A stretch of DNA of 64,000 bases, from contig NZ_BAGG01000115.1 of assembly GCF_000308695.1 (NCBI RefSeq), forward strand, positions 213,986-277,985, read 5' to 3'. Below, one piece after another: positions 38,881-47,737 of the stretch (positions are counted from its first letter, which is position 1; every line of letters begins with the position of its first letter). The translations under genes were made by a program, and so were the position numbers. Below the pieces are notes generated by a model. The model made no database searches, was not told the DNA's origin, and worked only from the letters and a program-made list of their open reading frames with translations. This DNA comes from Nocardia takedensis NBRC 100417 (lineage in GTDB: Bacteria; Actinomycetota; Actinomycetes; Mycobacteriales; Mycobacteriaceae).

Positions 38881-39643
38881 GCGCGCCGACCTACCGCCGC
38901 TGCGGATCGCCGACCGCGAATTCGGTTCCCGCCTGATCATGGGCACCGGCGGCGCGGAATCGCTGAGCGTCCTCGAGGAGGCGCTGATCGCCTCCGGCAC
39001 CGAACTGACCACCGTCGCGATGCGCCGCGTCGACGCCGCGGGCGGCACCGGGGTCCTCGACCTGCTCAAACGCCTCGACATCACCCCGCTGCCGAACACC
39101 GCGGGCTGCCGCACCGCCGCCGAAGCGGTGCTCACCGCACGCCTGGCCCGCGAAGCCCTCGACACCCACTGGGTCAAACTCGAAGTGGTCGCCGACGAAC
39201 GCACCCTGCTGCCCGACCCCGTCGAATTGCTCACCGCCGCCGAACAACTCGTCGACGACGGCTTCTCCGTGCTGCCCTACACCAACGACGACCCGGTGTT
39301 GGCCCGCAGACTCGAGGAGACGGGTTGCGTGGCCGTCATGCCGCTCGGCGCGCCCATCGGCACCGGACTCGGCATCGGCAACCCGCACAACATCGAGATG
39401 ATCGTCGCCGAGGCGAAGGTGCCCGTCATCCTGGACGCGGGCATCGGCACCGCCAGCGACGCCGCGCTGGCGATGGAACTCGGCTGTTCGGCCGTCCTGC
39501 TGGCCACCGCCGTCACCCGCGCCCGCCACCCCGCCCTGATGGCCGCCGCCATGGCCGACGCCGTCCGCGCCGGCTACCTCGCCCGAGAAGCAGGCCGCAT
39601 CCCCAAACGCTTCTGGGCCCAAGCCTCTTCCCCCGACCGCTGA
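38873..39643 (+). CDS. thiG: Thiazole synthase ThiG
   Basis: A 256-residue TIM-barrel enzyme that builds the thiazole phosphate from DXP, dehydroglycine and ThiS thiocarboxylate. The Schiff-base lysine is K102 in HWVKLEVV. Other motifs are SRLIMGTGGAES, PLPNTAGCRTAAEAV, VMPLGAPIGTGLGIGNPHNI and DAGIGTASDAALAMELGCSAVLLATAV. GTG 38873 lies inside the end of thiS. It converges on ackA with 17 bp between and no obvious hairpin. Confidence 0.96.
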   Translation: MAERADLPPLRIADREFGSRLIMGTGGAESLSVLEEALIASGTELTTVAMRRVDAAGGTGVLDLLKRLDITPLPNTAGCRTAAEAVLTARLAREALDTHWVKLEVVADERTLLPDPVELLTAAEQLVDDGFSVLPYTNDDPVLARRLEETGCVAVMPLGAPIGTGLGIGNPHNIEMIVAEAKVPVILDAGIGTASDAALAMELGCSAVLLATAVTRARHPALMAAAMADAVRAGYLAREAGRIPKRFWAQASSPDR

Positions 39644-39660
39644 CCGCTTCGATGTGCGCG

Positions 39661-40887
39661 TCAGGTGTCTCGGGATTCCAGGTCGCGGACCACTTTTCGG
39701 GCGGCGCGGGCGATGGCCAGTTCTTCGTTGGTGGGGACGACCAGGACGGCCACGGGGGCGTCCGGGGGTGAGATGCGGCGGGCCGTGCGGTCTTTCGCCG
39801 TGTTGCGGGCCGTGTCGACCTCGATGCCGAAGTTCTCCAGGCCGGCGAGGGTGTCGGCGCGGACGTCGGGGCTGTTCTCGCCGACGCCCGCGGTGAAGGT
39901 GATCGCGTCGACGCGGCCCAACTCGACCAGGTACGCGCCGAGGTAGCGACGCAGGCGGTGGATGTAGACGTCGTAGGCCAATTGCGCGCGCTGGTCGCCA
40001 TCATCGATGAGGCGGCGCAGGGCGCGGAAGTCGTTGACGCCGGACAGGCCCTTGATGCCGGAGTCGCGGTTGAGCAACCGGTCCACCCCGTCGACGTCCA
40101 GGTCGGCGGTCCGCAGGAGGTGCAGCAGGATGCCCGGGTCCAGGTCCCCGCCGCGGGTGCCCATGACCAGTCCCTCCAGCGGGGTCAGACCCATGGTGGT
40201 GTCGACGGGCGCGCCGCCGCGCACGGCCGAGGCGGAGGCCCCGTTGCCGAGGTGGAAGATGATCTGATTCACCGATTCCGGGTCGCGCCCGAGCACTTCG
40301 GCGACCCGACCCGACACGTATTCGTGTGAGGTGCCGTGGAATCCGTACTTGCGCACGCCGTGCGCCGCCGCCAGATCGGCGTCGATGGCGTAGGTGCGGG
40401 CCGCCTCGGGCAGTCCGTGGAAGAACGCGGTGTCGAACACCGCGATCTGCGGTATGCCCGGCAGCAGTTCCCGGGTGCTGCGGATGCCGGTGACATTGGC
40501 CGGATTGTGCAGTGGCGCGAGTTCGGACAGGTCCGAGATGGCGGCTTCGACCTCGTCGGTGATCAACGTGGGTTCGTAGAACACCTCGCCGCCGTGCACC
40601 ACCCGGTGCCCCACGGCGCGCACATCCGCCCCGGCCAGATCGCGGCCGGTTTCGGCGAACATGTCGAACACCAGGCGCAATCCGGCTTTGTGGTCGGCGA
40701 TCGGGCCTTCGTGTTCGACGGTGCGCCCGTCGGCGCGGTGCTCGATCGACCCGTTCTCCTCGCCGATGCGCTCCACCAACCCCGAGGCGGCGACCTCACC
40801 CGAATCCGGGTCGAGCAGTTGGTATTTGATCGAGGACGATCCCGAGTTGACGACCAGGACCAGCGCGGAATCCGGCACGCCGCTCAC
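39661..40887 (-). CDS. ackA: Acetate kinase AckA
   Basis: A 408-residue ASKHA-fold kinase interconverting acetyl phosphate and acetate. Signatures are LVLVVNSGSSSIKYQLLD at the start, AVGHRVVHGGEVFYEPTLI, AVFDTAFFHGLPEAARTYAI, YGFHGTSHEYVSGRVAE, IIFHLGNGASASAVRGG and TFTAGVGENSPDVR. The start overlaps the pta stop by 4 bp, so the acetate pathway is one transcript with pta first. Confidence 0.97.
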   Translation of the reverse strand: MSGVPDSALVLVVNSGSSSIKYQLLDPDSGEVAASGLVERIGEENGSIEHRADGRTVEHEGPIADHKAGLRLVFDMFAETGRDLAGADVRAVGHRVVHGGEVFYEPTLITDEVEAAISDLSELAPLHNPANVTGIRSTRELLPGIPQIAVFDTAFFHGLPEAARTYAIDADLAAAHGVRKYGFHGTSHEYVSGRVAEVLGRDPESVNQIIFHLGNGASASAVRGGAPVDTTMGLTPLEGLVMGTRGGDLDPGILLHLLRTADLDVDGVDRLLNRDSGIKGLSGVNDFRALRRLIDDGDQRAQLAYDVYIHRLRRYLGAYLVELGRVDAITFTAGVGENSPDVRADTLAGLENFGIEVDTARNTAKDRTARRISPPDAPVAVLVVPTNEELAIARAARKVVRDLESRDT

Positions 40888-42956
40888 CGGCCCTGCGCCT
40901 GGATGGCGGTGATGGCGACGGTGTTGACGATGTCGGCGACCAGCGCCCCGCGCGACAGATCGTTGACCGGCTTGTTCAACCCTTGCAGCACCGGACCGAT
41001 CGCGATGGCCCCGGCGCTGCGCTGCACGGCCTTGTAGGTGTTGTTGCCGGTGTTGAGGTCGGGGAAGACGAACACCGTCGCGCGACCGGCCACCTCGGAC
41101 CCGGGCAGTTTCGCGGTGGCGACGGTCGGTTCGATGGCGGCGTCGTACTGGATCGGGCCCTCCACCAACAGTTCCGAGGTGCGTTCGCGCACCAGTTCGG
41201 TGGCCTTGCGCACCTTGTCCACGTCCGCGCCGGACCCGGATTCACCGGTCGAATACGACAGCATCGCGACCCGGGGTTCGATGCCGAAGCGGGCGGCGGT
41301 CGCCGCGGAGGAGATCGCGATGTCGGCCAACTGCTCGGCGGTCGGGTCGGGCACGACCGCGCAGTCGCCGTAGGCGAGCACCCGATCGGCCAGACACATC
41401 AGGAACACGCTCGACACCGTCGAGACGCCGGGCACGGTCTTGATGATCTCGAAGGAGGGCCGGATGGTGTGCGCGGTGGTGTGCGCGGCGCCGGACACCA
41501 TGCCGTCGGCGATCCCGCGATGCACCATCATCGTGCCGAAATAGGAGATGTCACTGACAGTTTCGCGCGCCCGCTCCACCGTCATACCTTTGTGCTTGCG
41601 CAGTTCGGCGTATTCGGCGGCGAAATCGTCGAGGTAGCCCGAGGTTTCGGGGCTCAGCACCTGCGCGTCGGCGATGTCGACGCCGAGTTCGGCGGCCCGC
41701 GCCCGGATCGCGTCCTCGTCGCCGAGGATGACCAGATCCGCGATCCGACGTTGCAGAACCCGGCCCGCCGCCCGCAGCACGCGGTCGTCGCCGCCCTCGG
41801 GCAGCACGATCCGCTTGCGATCCGCGCGCGCCCACTCGATCAACTGGTACTCGAACATCTGCGGGGTGACCACGCTGGTGCGCGGAACGTTGATGCGCCC
41901 CAGCAACTCCGGCGCGTCGACATGCTGTTCCATCAGCGCGAGCGCGGTGTTGACCTTGCGCGGATTGCCCGCCGACATGCGCCCCCTGGTGCGGTAGGCG
42001 GCGCTGGCGGTGTCGTAGGTGCCCAGATCGGTGGTCAGGATGGGTAGTCGCGGTTTGAGGCCCTCCATGAGCCGGGCCACCGCCGGATGCGGCAGCATGC
42101 CGCCGTTCATGATGAGGCCCGACAGCGACGGGAATCCGGCCGCCTCGTGCGCGCTGACCACGCTGAGCAGCACGTCGGAGCGATCGCCGGGGGCGATCAC
42201 CACCACGCCGTCGGTGAGCCGTTCCAGGATGTGCTCGGCGGTCATACCGCCCACCATGATCTTCAGCGCCTCACGCTGGAGCAGTTCCGGGTCGCCGCTG
42301 TACATCTCGCCGCCGACCGCCTGGCACAACTCGGCCATCGTCGGCGCGATCAGCAACGGCACCTCCGGCAGCGTCCAGCACGGCACCTCGACATCGGCCA
42401 AGGCCGCGCGGATCTCGGGCATCCGCACCGGATCGCAGCGGTTGGCGACGACGGCGGTGAGTTGCGCGTGTTCCTGATGCAGTTCGGCGGCGCACAGTTC
42501 GGCCAACTGGTGCACCTCCTCCGGATCACGGCCCGCGCCGCGCACCACCAGCAGCACCGGCGCGCCCAGGTTCACCGCGATCCTGGCGTTGAAACGCAAC
42601 TCGCTCGGACTCGCGACGTCGGTGTAGTCGCTGCCGATCACCACCACCGCGTCGCACACCTTCGCGACGTCGTGGAAACGCAGCACGATCTCGCTGATCG
42701 CGGCGTCCGGATCGGCGTGCACCTGCTCGTAGGTGACCCCGATCGCCTGGTGGTAGTCGATGTCGGCCGTACTGTGCTCGAGCAGCAGTTCGAGGATGTA
42801 GTCCGGTTCGTCGGTGGACCGGGTGATCGGCCGGAACACCCCCACCCGCGCGGTGCTGGCGCACAGCATCTGGAGCACGCCGAGCGCGACGGTCGACTTG
42901 CCGGTGTCGCCTTCCGGTGAGGCGATGTACACGGTGGACGGAGCGGAGTCGGCCAT
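40884..42956 (-). CDS. pta: Phosphate acetyltransferase Pta (long form)
   Basis: A 690-residue long-form enzyme. It has an N-terminal P-loop, dethiobiotin-synthetase-like domain (STVYIASPEGDTGKSTVALGVLQ), a central DRTGG domain (about 215-330) and a C-terminal catalytic domain (RIVLPEGGDDRVLRAAGRVL, GMVSGAAHTTAHTIRPSFEII, MLSYSTGESGSGADVDKV, FPDLNTGNNTYKAVQRSAGAIAIGPVLQGLNKPVNDLSRG). ATG 42956 is the family start; no strong ribosome site is seen. It forms an operon with ackA. Confidence 0.96.
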   Translation of the reverse strand: MADSAPSTVYIASPEGDTGKSTVALGVLQMLCASTARVGVFRPITRSTDEPDYILELLLEHSTADIDYHQAIGVTYEQVHADPDAAISEIVLRFHDVAKVCDAVVVIGSDYTDVASPSELRFNARIAVNLGAPVLLVVRGAGRDPEEVHQLAELCAAELHQEHAQLTAVVANRCDPVRMPEIRAALADVEVPCWTLPEVPLLIAPTMAELCQAVGGEMYSGDPELLQREALKIMVGGMTAEHILERLTDGVVVIAPGDRSDVLLSVVSAHEAAGFPSLSGLIMNGGMLPHPAVARLMEGLKPRLPILTTDLGTYDTASAAYRTRGRMSAGNPRKVNTALALMEQHVDAPELLGRINVPRTSVVTPQMFEYQLIEWARADRKRIVLPEGGDDRVLRAAGRVLQRRIADLVILGDEDAIRARAAELGVDIADAQVLSPETSGYLDDFAAEYAELRKHKGMTVERARETVSDISYFGTMMVHRGIADGMVSGAAHTTAHTIRPSFEIIKTVPGVSTVSSVFLMCLADRVLAYGDCAVVPDPTAEQLADIAISSAATAARFGIEPRVAMLSYSTGESGSGADVDKVRKATELVRERTSELLVEGPIQYDAAIEPTVATAKLPGSEVAGRATVFVFPDLNTGNNTYKAVQRSAGAIAIGPVLQGLNKPVNDLSRGALVADIVNTVAITAIQAQGR

Positions 42957-43134
42957 GCCGCCGAGCTTAATGAGCCGGACCGTCCCGCTGCCGCCGGAAG
43001 CCGGCAACTATCCGGAGAATCACGCTCGCGGACTGCTCGCATCACCTTCGCGATCGAGGCGGCGACACCTCCGACAGGGCGACCGGGACCACGCACGCGG
43101 CGACGGATCGGCCCCGGCCGCCTATAGTCCGCAC

Positions 43135-43653
43135 ATGGCCGACAACCCCGGGACGGATTTCCCGAACAACCAGTGGGGCTCCCGCGAAACAGCACTGGCC
43201 CACGCGGCGCACCGATTCGCCGCGACCCGGTTGGGGAGTTGGACGCTGCGACGACTGATGCCCTTGGACCGGGCCCTGCTCGCGCGCACCGACGCCCGCT
43301 ACACGCTCCTCGGCCCCATCGGCGCGCCGATCATCCTGCTCACCACGACCGGACGCAGTTCGGGCCTCCCCCGCACCCAACCGCTGATCTACCTGCACGA
43401 CGGCGACACCCTCCACGTGATCGGCAGCAATTTCGGGCTGGACCACCATCCGGCGTGGACGGCGAACCTGATCGCGAACCCCTCGGCGACCGTCGCCATC
43501 GCGGGTGAACGCATCCCGGTCATCGCCACCCGGGTGCCGTCGGAGGACGCGGGCGCGATCTTCACCCGCTTCCTCGAACTGTCCGCCGCCTACACCGCCT
43601 ACCGGGAGCGCACCGACCGCGAACTGCGGATCTTCGCGCTGCGCCGGGCCTGA
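43135..43653 (+). CDS. Deazaflavin (F420)-dependent nitroreductase-family protein (Ddn-like)
   Basis: A 172-residue split-barrel protein. The N-terminal amphipathic part is followed by APIILLTTTGRSSGLPRTQPLIYLHDGDTLHVIGSNFGLDHHPAWTANLIANPSATV, which holds the family's TTGRxSGxxRxxPL cofactor motif and the HPAWxxNLxANP motif. Family members use reduced F420 (Ddn) or flavin. TATAGT ends exactly six bases before ATG 43135, so the message is probably leaderless. fgd, the enzyme that reduces F420, is two genes away. Confidence 0.88.
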   Translation: MADNPGTDFPNNQWGSRETALAHAAHRFAATRLGSWTLRRLMPLDRALLARTDARYTLLGPIGAPIILLTTTGRSSGLPRTQPLIYLHDGDTLHVIGSNFGLDHHPAWTANLIANPSATVAIAGERIPVIATRVPSEDAGAIFTRFLELSAAYTAYRERTDRELRIFALRRA

Positions 43654-43654
43654 G

Positions 43655-44446
43655 TCAGTCGAACGGGTGACTCGTGCGCCCCACCAGATCGGCCACCGAA
43701 TCGATGACCGCCGTCGGCCGGTACGGGTACTGCTCGACCGAGGCACGGGTGGAGATGCCGGTGGTCACCAGGATCGTGCGCATCCCGGCCTCCAGACCGG
43801 ACACCACGTCGGTGTCCATGCGGTCGCCGATCATCACCGTCGACTGGGAATGCGCACCGATGCGCCGCAACGCCGACCGCATCATCAGCGGATTCGGTTT
43901 GCCCACGTAGTAGGGGTCGCGGCCGGTCGCGCGGGTGATCAGCGCGGCCACCGACCCCGTCGCGGGCAGGACGCCCTCGCGTGAGGGCCCGGTGGCGTCG
44001 GGATTGGTGGCGATGAACCGCGCGCCGCGCTCGACCAGACGGATCGCCGTGGTGATCGCCTCGAACGAATAGGTCCTGGTCTCGCCGAGGACGACGTAGT
44101 CGGGGTCGCTGTCGGTCAACACGTAACCGATCTCGTGCAGCGCGGTGGTCAACCCGGATTCGCCGACGACGTAGGCGGTGCCGTGCGGGCGCTGATCGTC
44201 GAGGAAGGTGGCCGTGGCCAGCGCGGAAGTCCAGATCGCCGCCTCGGGGATGTCCAGGCCGGTGTGCCGCAACCGCGCTTGCAGGTCGCGCGGAGTGCGG
44301 ATGGAATTGTTGGTCAGGACGAGGAACGGGATGTCCTTGTCCCGCAGTTCGGCGAGGAACTGGTCCGCGCCGGGGACGAGATGGTCCTCGTGCACGAGGA
44401 CGCCGTCCATGTCGGTCAGGTAGGACAGAATCGGCTCATCGGTCAC
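43655..44446 (-). CDS. HAD-IIA family phosphatase (NagD/p-nitrophenylphosphatase-like)
   Basis: A 263-residue HAD hydrolase. Motif I is LTDMDGVLVHEDHLVPG, motif II is LVLTNNSIRTPRDL, motif III is YVGKPNPLMMRSAL and motif IV is VMIGDRMDTDVVSGLEAGMRTILVTTG, with a type IIA cap between II and III. GTG 44446 is chosen because GATAAT ends six bases upstream, a strong leaderless promoter. Substrates of this group are small phosphate esters (nucleotides, sugars, phosphoglycolate); which one is not clear. It faces fgd. Confidence 0.9.
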   Translation of the reverse strand: MTDEPILSYLTDMDGVLVHEDHLVPGADQFLAELRDKDIPFLVLTNNSIRTPRDLQARLRHTGLDIPEAAIWTSALATATFLDDQRPHGTAYVVGESGLTTALHEIGYVLTDSDPDYVVLGETRTYSFEAITTAIRLVERGARFIATNPDATGPSREGVLPATGSVAALITRATGRDPYYVGKPNPLMMRSALRRIGAHSQSTVMIGDRMDTDVVSGLEAGMRTILVTTGISTRASVEQYPYRPTAVIDSVADLVGRTSHPFD

Positions 44447-44594
44447 CAGCCAATTATCGGCTACATCCCCGAACCGCCGCCGGTTCTCGGCCGATGAGAC
44501 CCTGCGCACACCCGTCCCGGGCGCTGACTATGGTCGAAGAAGGCCGCGGCACGGCTGTGCCGTCGGCAGCGAAAGCGACAGGAGTGGCGCACAG

Positions 44595-45605
44595 ATGAGT
44601 GGTCTCAAACTCGGTTACAAGGCGTCGGCGGAACAATTCGGGCCGCGCGAACTGGTGGAAATCGCGGTACTCGCCGAGGAGCACGGACTCGACAGCGCGA
44701 CGGTCAGCGACCATTTCCAGCCCTGGCGGCACAAGGGCGGCCACGCCCCCTTCTCGCTGGCCTGGATGGCCGCGGTCGGCGAGCGCACCAGCCGCATCCA
44801 ACTCGGCACCTCGGTGCTCACCCCCACCTTCCGCTACAACCCCGCGGTGATCGCGCAGGCGTTCGCCACCATGGGCTGCCTCTACCCCGAACGGATCATG
44901 CTCGGCGTCGGCACCGGGGAAGCGCTCAACGAGATCGCCACCGGCTACCAGGGCGAATGGCCGGAATTCAAGGAACGCTTCGCCAGACTGCGCGAATCCG
45001 TCGACCTGATGCGGGCGCTGTGGAGCGGGGACCGCACCGACTTCGAAGGCCAGTACTACACCACCGTCGGCGCGTCGATCTACGACGTCCCCGACAAGGG
45101 CATCCCGATCTACATCGCCGCGGGCGGTCCCCTGGTCGCCCGGTACGCGGGCCGCGCCGGCGACGGCTTCATCTGCACCTCCGGCAAAGGCATGGACCTC
45201 TACACCGAGAAACTGCTGCCCGCCGTCACCGAAGGCGCGGCCAAGGCCGAACGTTCGGTCGAGGACATCGACAAGATGATCGAGATCAAGATCTCCTACG
45301 ACACCGACCCCGAACTGGCGTTGGAGAACACCCGCTTCTGGGCCCCGCTGTCGCTGACCCCCGAACAGAAGCACAGCATCACCGACCCCATCGAAATGGA
45401 AGCCGCCGCCGACGCGCTGCCCATCGAACAGATCGCCAAACGTTGGATCGTCGCCAGCGATCCCGACGAAGCCGTCGACCAGATCAAGCCCTACCTCGAC
45501 GCCGGCCTCAACCACCTGGTCTTCCACGCCCCCGGCCACGACCAACGCCGCTTCCTCGACCTCTTCCAACGCGACCTGGCCCCCCGCCTCCGCAAACTCG
45601 CCTGA
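44595..45605 (+). CDS. fgd: F420-dependent glucose-6-phosphate dehydrogenase
   Basis: A 336-residue luciferase-like TIM barrel that oxidises glucose-6-phosphate and reduces F420. It closely follows mycobacterial Fgd1: LKLGYKASAEQFGPRELVEIAVLAEEHG, SDHFQPWRHKGGHAPFSLAWM (with the active-site His), SVLTPTFRYNPAVIAQAFATMG, GVGTGEALNE, YIAAGGPLVARYAGRAGDGFICTSGKG and EQKHSITDPIEMEAAADALP. An AGGAG site lies upstream of ATG 44595. It supplies F420H2 for the split-barrel oxidoreductase nearby. Confidence 0.97.
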   Translation: MSGLKLGYKASAEQFGPRELVEIAVLAEEHGLDSATVSDHFQPWRHKGGHAPFSLAWMAAVGERTSRIQLGTSVLTPTFRYNPAVIAQAFATMGCLYPERIMLGVGTGEALNEIATGYQGEWPEFKERFARLRESVDLMRALWSGDRTDFEGQYYTTVGASIYDVPDKGIPIYIAAGGPLVARYAGRAGDGFICTSGKGMDLYTEKLLPAVTEGAAKAERSVEDIDKMIEIKISYDTDPELALENTRFWAPLSLTPEQKHSITDPIEMEAAADALPIEQIAKRWIVASDPDEAVDQIKPYLDAGLNHLVFHAPGHDQRRFLDLFQRDLAPRLRKLA

Positions 45606-45610
45606 CCCCG

Positions 45611-45638
45611 AGGCCCCGTCCACACCCGGACGGGGCCT
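45611..45638 (+). terminator. Hairpin terminator after fgd
   Basis: Perfect 11-bp stem AGGCCCCGTCC/GGACGGGGCCT with a 6-nt loop, five bases after the fgd stop and followed by TCGCGTTT. A hairpin with the same arms recurs at 46486-46512. Confidence 0.82.
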
Positions 45639-45679
45639 TCGCGTTTGGCCCCTCTACCTCCCCCGCCCCCTCGCACTGG

Positions 45680-45701
45680 TATATGTCGACAACGACATAT
45701 A
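45680..45701 (+). promoter_or_regulatory. Autoregulatory operator of the second toxin-antitoxin module
   Basis: Perfect inverted repeat with 9-bp arms TATATGTCG and CGACATATA around ACAA. Its right arm runs into the likely -10 TATATC (45698-45703), which ends six bases before GTG 45710. Binding would block the promoter. Confidence 0.85.
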
Positions 45702-45709
45702 TCGTGGAC

Positions 45710-46096
45710 GTGGTGGGTGAACTCTTCACTATCGAGATCGAGCCCGAAGTCGCGGACTGGCTGGAGTCGTTGCCTGCCAGACACTTCCTGAAGGTCGACG
45801 AGTACGTCGGGCTCTTGGCCGAGCGACCGGAGTCGCTCGGCGAACCCTTCGCGCGATACCTAGGCGACGGGGTCCGTGAGTTGCGCCCGATGTTGGGAGG
45901 CGCACCGATACGCATCACCTACTGGCTCGCTCCCGGACGGCGAGTCATCCTGCTGACCGTCTTCCGCAAGACGCGCATGCGCGAAGACATCGAGGTCAAA
46001 CGCGCGAAACTCGCTCAGCAGATCTGCCGAGCCGAACACGAACCCGCCCATCGGGAATTCAGCCGGGCACTCGAGGCAGGAGAACTGGAACGATGA
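45710..46096 (+). CDS. RelE/HigB-like toxin (Gp49 family)
   Basis: A 128-residue toxin. ELFTIEIEPEVADWLESLPARHFLKVDEYVGLLAERPESLGEPFARYLGDGVRELRP is the N-terminal Gp49/RelE part, RITYWLAPGRRVILLTVFRKTRMREDIEVKRAK is the core strand and the Lys/Arg-rich catalytic helix, and an Arg/Glu-rich tail follows. The family cuts mRNA on the ribosome. An ATG further upstream (45683) lies within the operator, so the leaderless GTG 45710 is preferred; GTG 45704 and 45713 are close alternatives. The stop overlaps the antitoxin start by 4 bp. Confidence 0.88.
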   Translation: MVGELFTIEIEPEVADWLESLPARHFLKVDEYVGLLAERPESLGEPFARYLGDGVRELRPMLGGAPIRITYWLAPGRRVILLTVFRKTRMREDIEVKRAKLAQQICRAEHEPAHREFSRALEAGELER

Positions 46097-46431
46097 GTCA
46101 CGCTCGCTGGAAGACCCTCCGAGAACGCAAACTCGCGGAAGGCGTTGTCGAGCCCGACGCGGTCGTCGAAGCGCGGCGCGAGATCCGGCTCGCCATGGCC
46201 TTGGCACGAGCCGTCTACGACCGGCGCATCGAGCTCGGACTCACCCAAGCCGAACTCGCGGACCGAGCGGGCCTGACCCAGGCCAAGATCTCGCGCATCG
46301 AAGGTTCGGACACGATGCCGACACTTCCGCTGCTGGCGAAGCTCGCGGAAGCACTCGACGCCACCCTCAACATCGCCTTGGATGCCGACGACACCCGCGT
46401 CAACTTCACCAGCCACACCGACGCCGCCTGA
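46093..46431 (+). CDS. XRE-family antitoxin
   Basis: A 112-residue antitoxin. A toxin-binding N-terminus (RWKTLRERKLAEGVVEPDAVVEARREIRLAMALARAVYD) is followed by a classic HTH_3 domain (RRIELGLTQAELADRAGLTQAKISRIEGSDTMPTLPLLAKLAEALDATLNIAL, about 45-98). ATG 46093 overlaps the toxin stop. It should neutralise the toxin and repress from the 45680-45701 palindrome. Confidence 0.9.
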   Translation: MSHARWKTLRERKLAEGVVEPDAVVEARREIRLAMALARAVYDRRIELGLTQAELADRAGLTQAKISRIEGSDTMPTLPLLAKLAEALDATLNIALDADDTRVNFTSHTDAA

Positions 46432-46485
46432 GGCCCGGCCCACCGCACGGGACAGCTCGGGTCGTGGGGCGCGCGACCGATGCGA

Positions 46486-46512
46486 AAGGCCCCGTCCGGG
46501 GGACGGGGCCTT
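46486..46512. terminator. Bidirectional hairpin terminator
   Basis: Perfect 12-bp stem AAGGCCCCGTCC/GGACGGGGCCTT with a 3-nt loop, between the converging antitoxin and metZ genes. Arms match those of the fgd terminator. Confidence 0.8.
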
Positions 46513-46522
46513 CGCGGGTGAA

Positions 46523-47737
46523 TCAGCCCAGGGCGTGGTCGAGGTCGCCGAGGAGGTCCTCGACGTCTTCGAGGCCGACCGAGATGCGGACGACGCCGTC
46601 GGACAGGCCGATTCCGGCGCGGCCTTCCGGCCCCATCGCCCGGTGGGTGGTGGTGGCGGGGTGGGTGATGAGGGATTTCGAGTCGCCCAGGTTGTTGGAG
46701 ATGTCGATGATGCGCAGACGGTTGAGCACCTCGAAGGCGCGCTTCTTGCCCTCGTCGCCGGGCGCGTCGAGTTCGAAGGTGACCACGGTGCCGCCGCCGC
46801 TCATCTGACTGGTGGCCAGGTCGTACTGCGGATGCGTCTCCAGGTACGGGTAGCGCACCCAGCTCACCGCGCGGTGGCCGTCGAGGAACCGGGCGATCTT
46901 CAGCGCCGACTCCGTGGACTGTCGGACCCGCAGCGGCATCGTCTCCAGACCTTTGAGCAGCGTCCAGGCGTTGAACGGGCTCAGCGCCGGACCGGTGTGG
47001 CGCATCAGCGTCTTCACCGGGCCGTCGATGTAGTCGCGCTCCCCGAGGATCGCACCGCCGAGCACGCGGCCCTGTCCGTCGATGTGCTTGGTGCCCGAGT
47101 AGACGAGCACGTCCGCGCCCAACTCGAAGCCGCGTTGCAGCAGCGGGGTGGCGAAGACGTTGTCCAGCACCACTTTCGCGCCCGCCGCGTGCGCGAGTTC
47201 ACTCACCCGGCGCACGTCGACCAAGGTCTGCATCGGGTTGGCGGGCGTCTCGAAGAACACCGCCGCCGTCGGCACCGACAGGGCCTGTTCCCACTGGTCC
47301 AGATCCTCGCCGTCGACGAAGACCGTCTCCACGCCCCAGCGCGGCAGGATCTCGTTGCACACCACGAAGCAGGAACCGAACAGGCTGCGCGCGGCGACGA
47401 GCCTGTCACCGGCCGAGAGCAGTGCGCCCAGCGCGGTGAATACCGCCGACATGCCGCTGGCGGTGGCGAAGGCCGCTTCGGCGCCGTCGAGCAGGCGCAT
47501 GCGCTCCTCGAACATCGCCACCGTGGGGTTGCCGTAGCGGGAGTAGACGAAATGCTCCACGTCGCCGGTGAACGCGGCCTCGGCGGCTTCGGCGCTCTCG
47601 TAGACGAAACCGGAGGTCAGATAGAGGGCTTCGGAGGTCTCCTCGAAACCCGAGCGGCGCAGTCCGCCGCGCACGCCGAGCGTGGCCGGGCCGACGCCTT
47701 CGGGCAGCGGCTTGTCGAAGGCCCCGCCGGTGATCAC
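46523..47737 (-). CDS. metZ: O-succinylhomoserine sulfhydrylase MetZ
   Basis: A 404-residue Cys/Met-metabolism PLP enzyme that makes homocysteine from activated homoserine and sulfide. The PLP lysine is K217 in VYSGTKHIDGQG. Other motifs are FVYSRYGNPTVAMFEERMRLLDGAEAAFATASGMSAV (cofactor side), FFETPANPMQTLVDV and SKSLITHPATTTHRAMG. GTG 47737 overlaps the rhodanese stop (GTGA). The order rhodanese-metZ matches Rv0390-Rv0391. Expression is likely set by the SAM-IV riboswitch upstream of the operon. Confidence 0.95.
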   Translation of the reverse strand: MITGGAFDKPLPEGVGPATLGVRGGLRRSGFEETSEALYLTSGFVYESAEAAEAAFTGDVEHFVYSRYGNPTVAMFEERMRLLDGAEAAFATASGMSAVFTALGALLSAGDRLVAARSLFGSCFVVCNEILPRWGVETVFVDGEDLDQWEQALSVPTAAVFFETPANPMQTLVDVRRVSELAHAAGAKVVLDNVFATPLLQRGFELGADVLVYSGTKHIDGQGRVLGGAILGERDYIDGPVKTLMRHTGPALSPFNAWTLLKGLETMPLRVRQSTESALKIARFLDGHRAVSWVRYPYLETHPQYDLATSQMSGGGTVVTFELDAPGDEGKKRAFEVLNRLRIIDISNNLGDSKSLITHPATTTHRAMGPEGRAGIGLSDGVVRISVGLEDVEDLLGDLDHALG

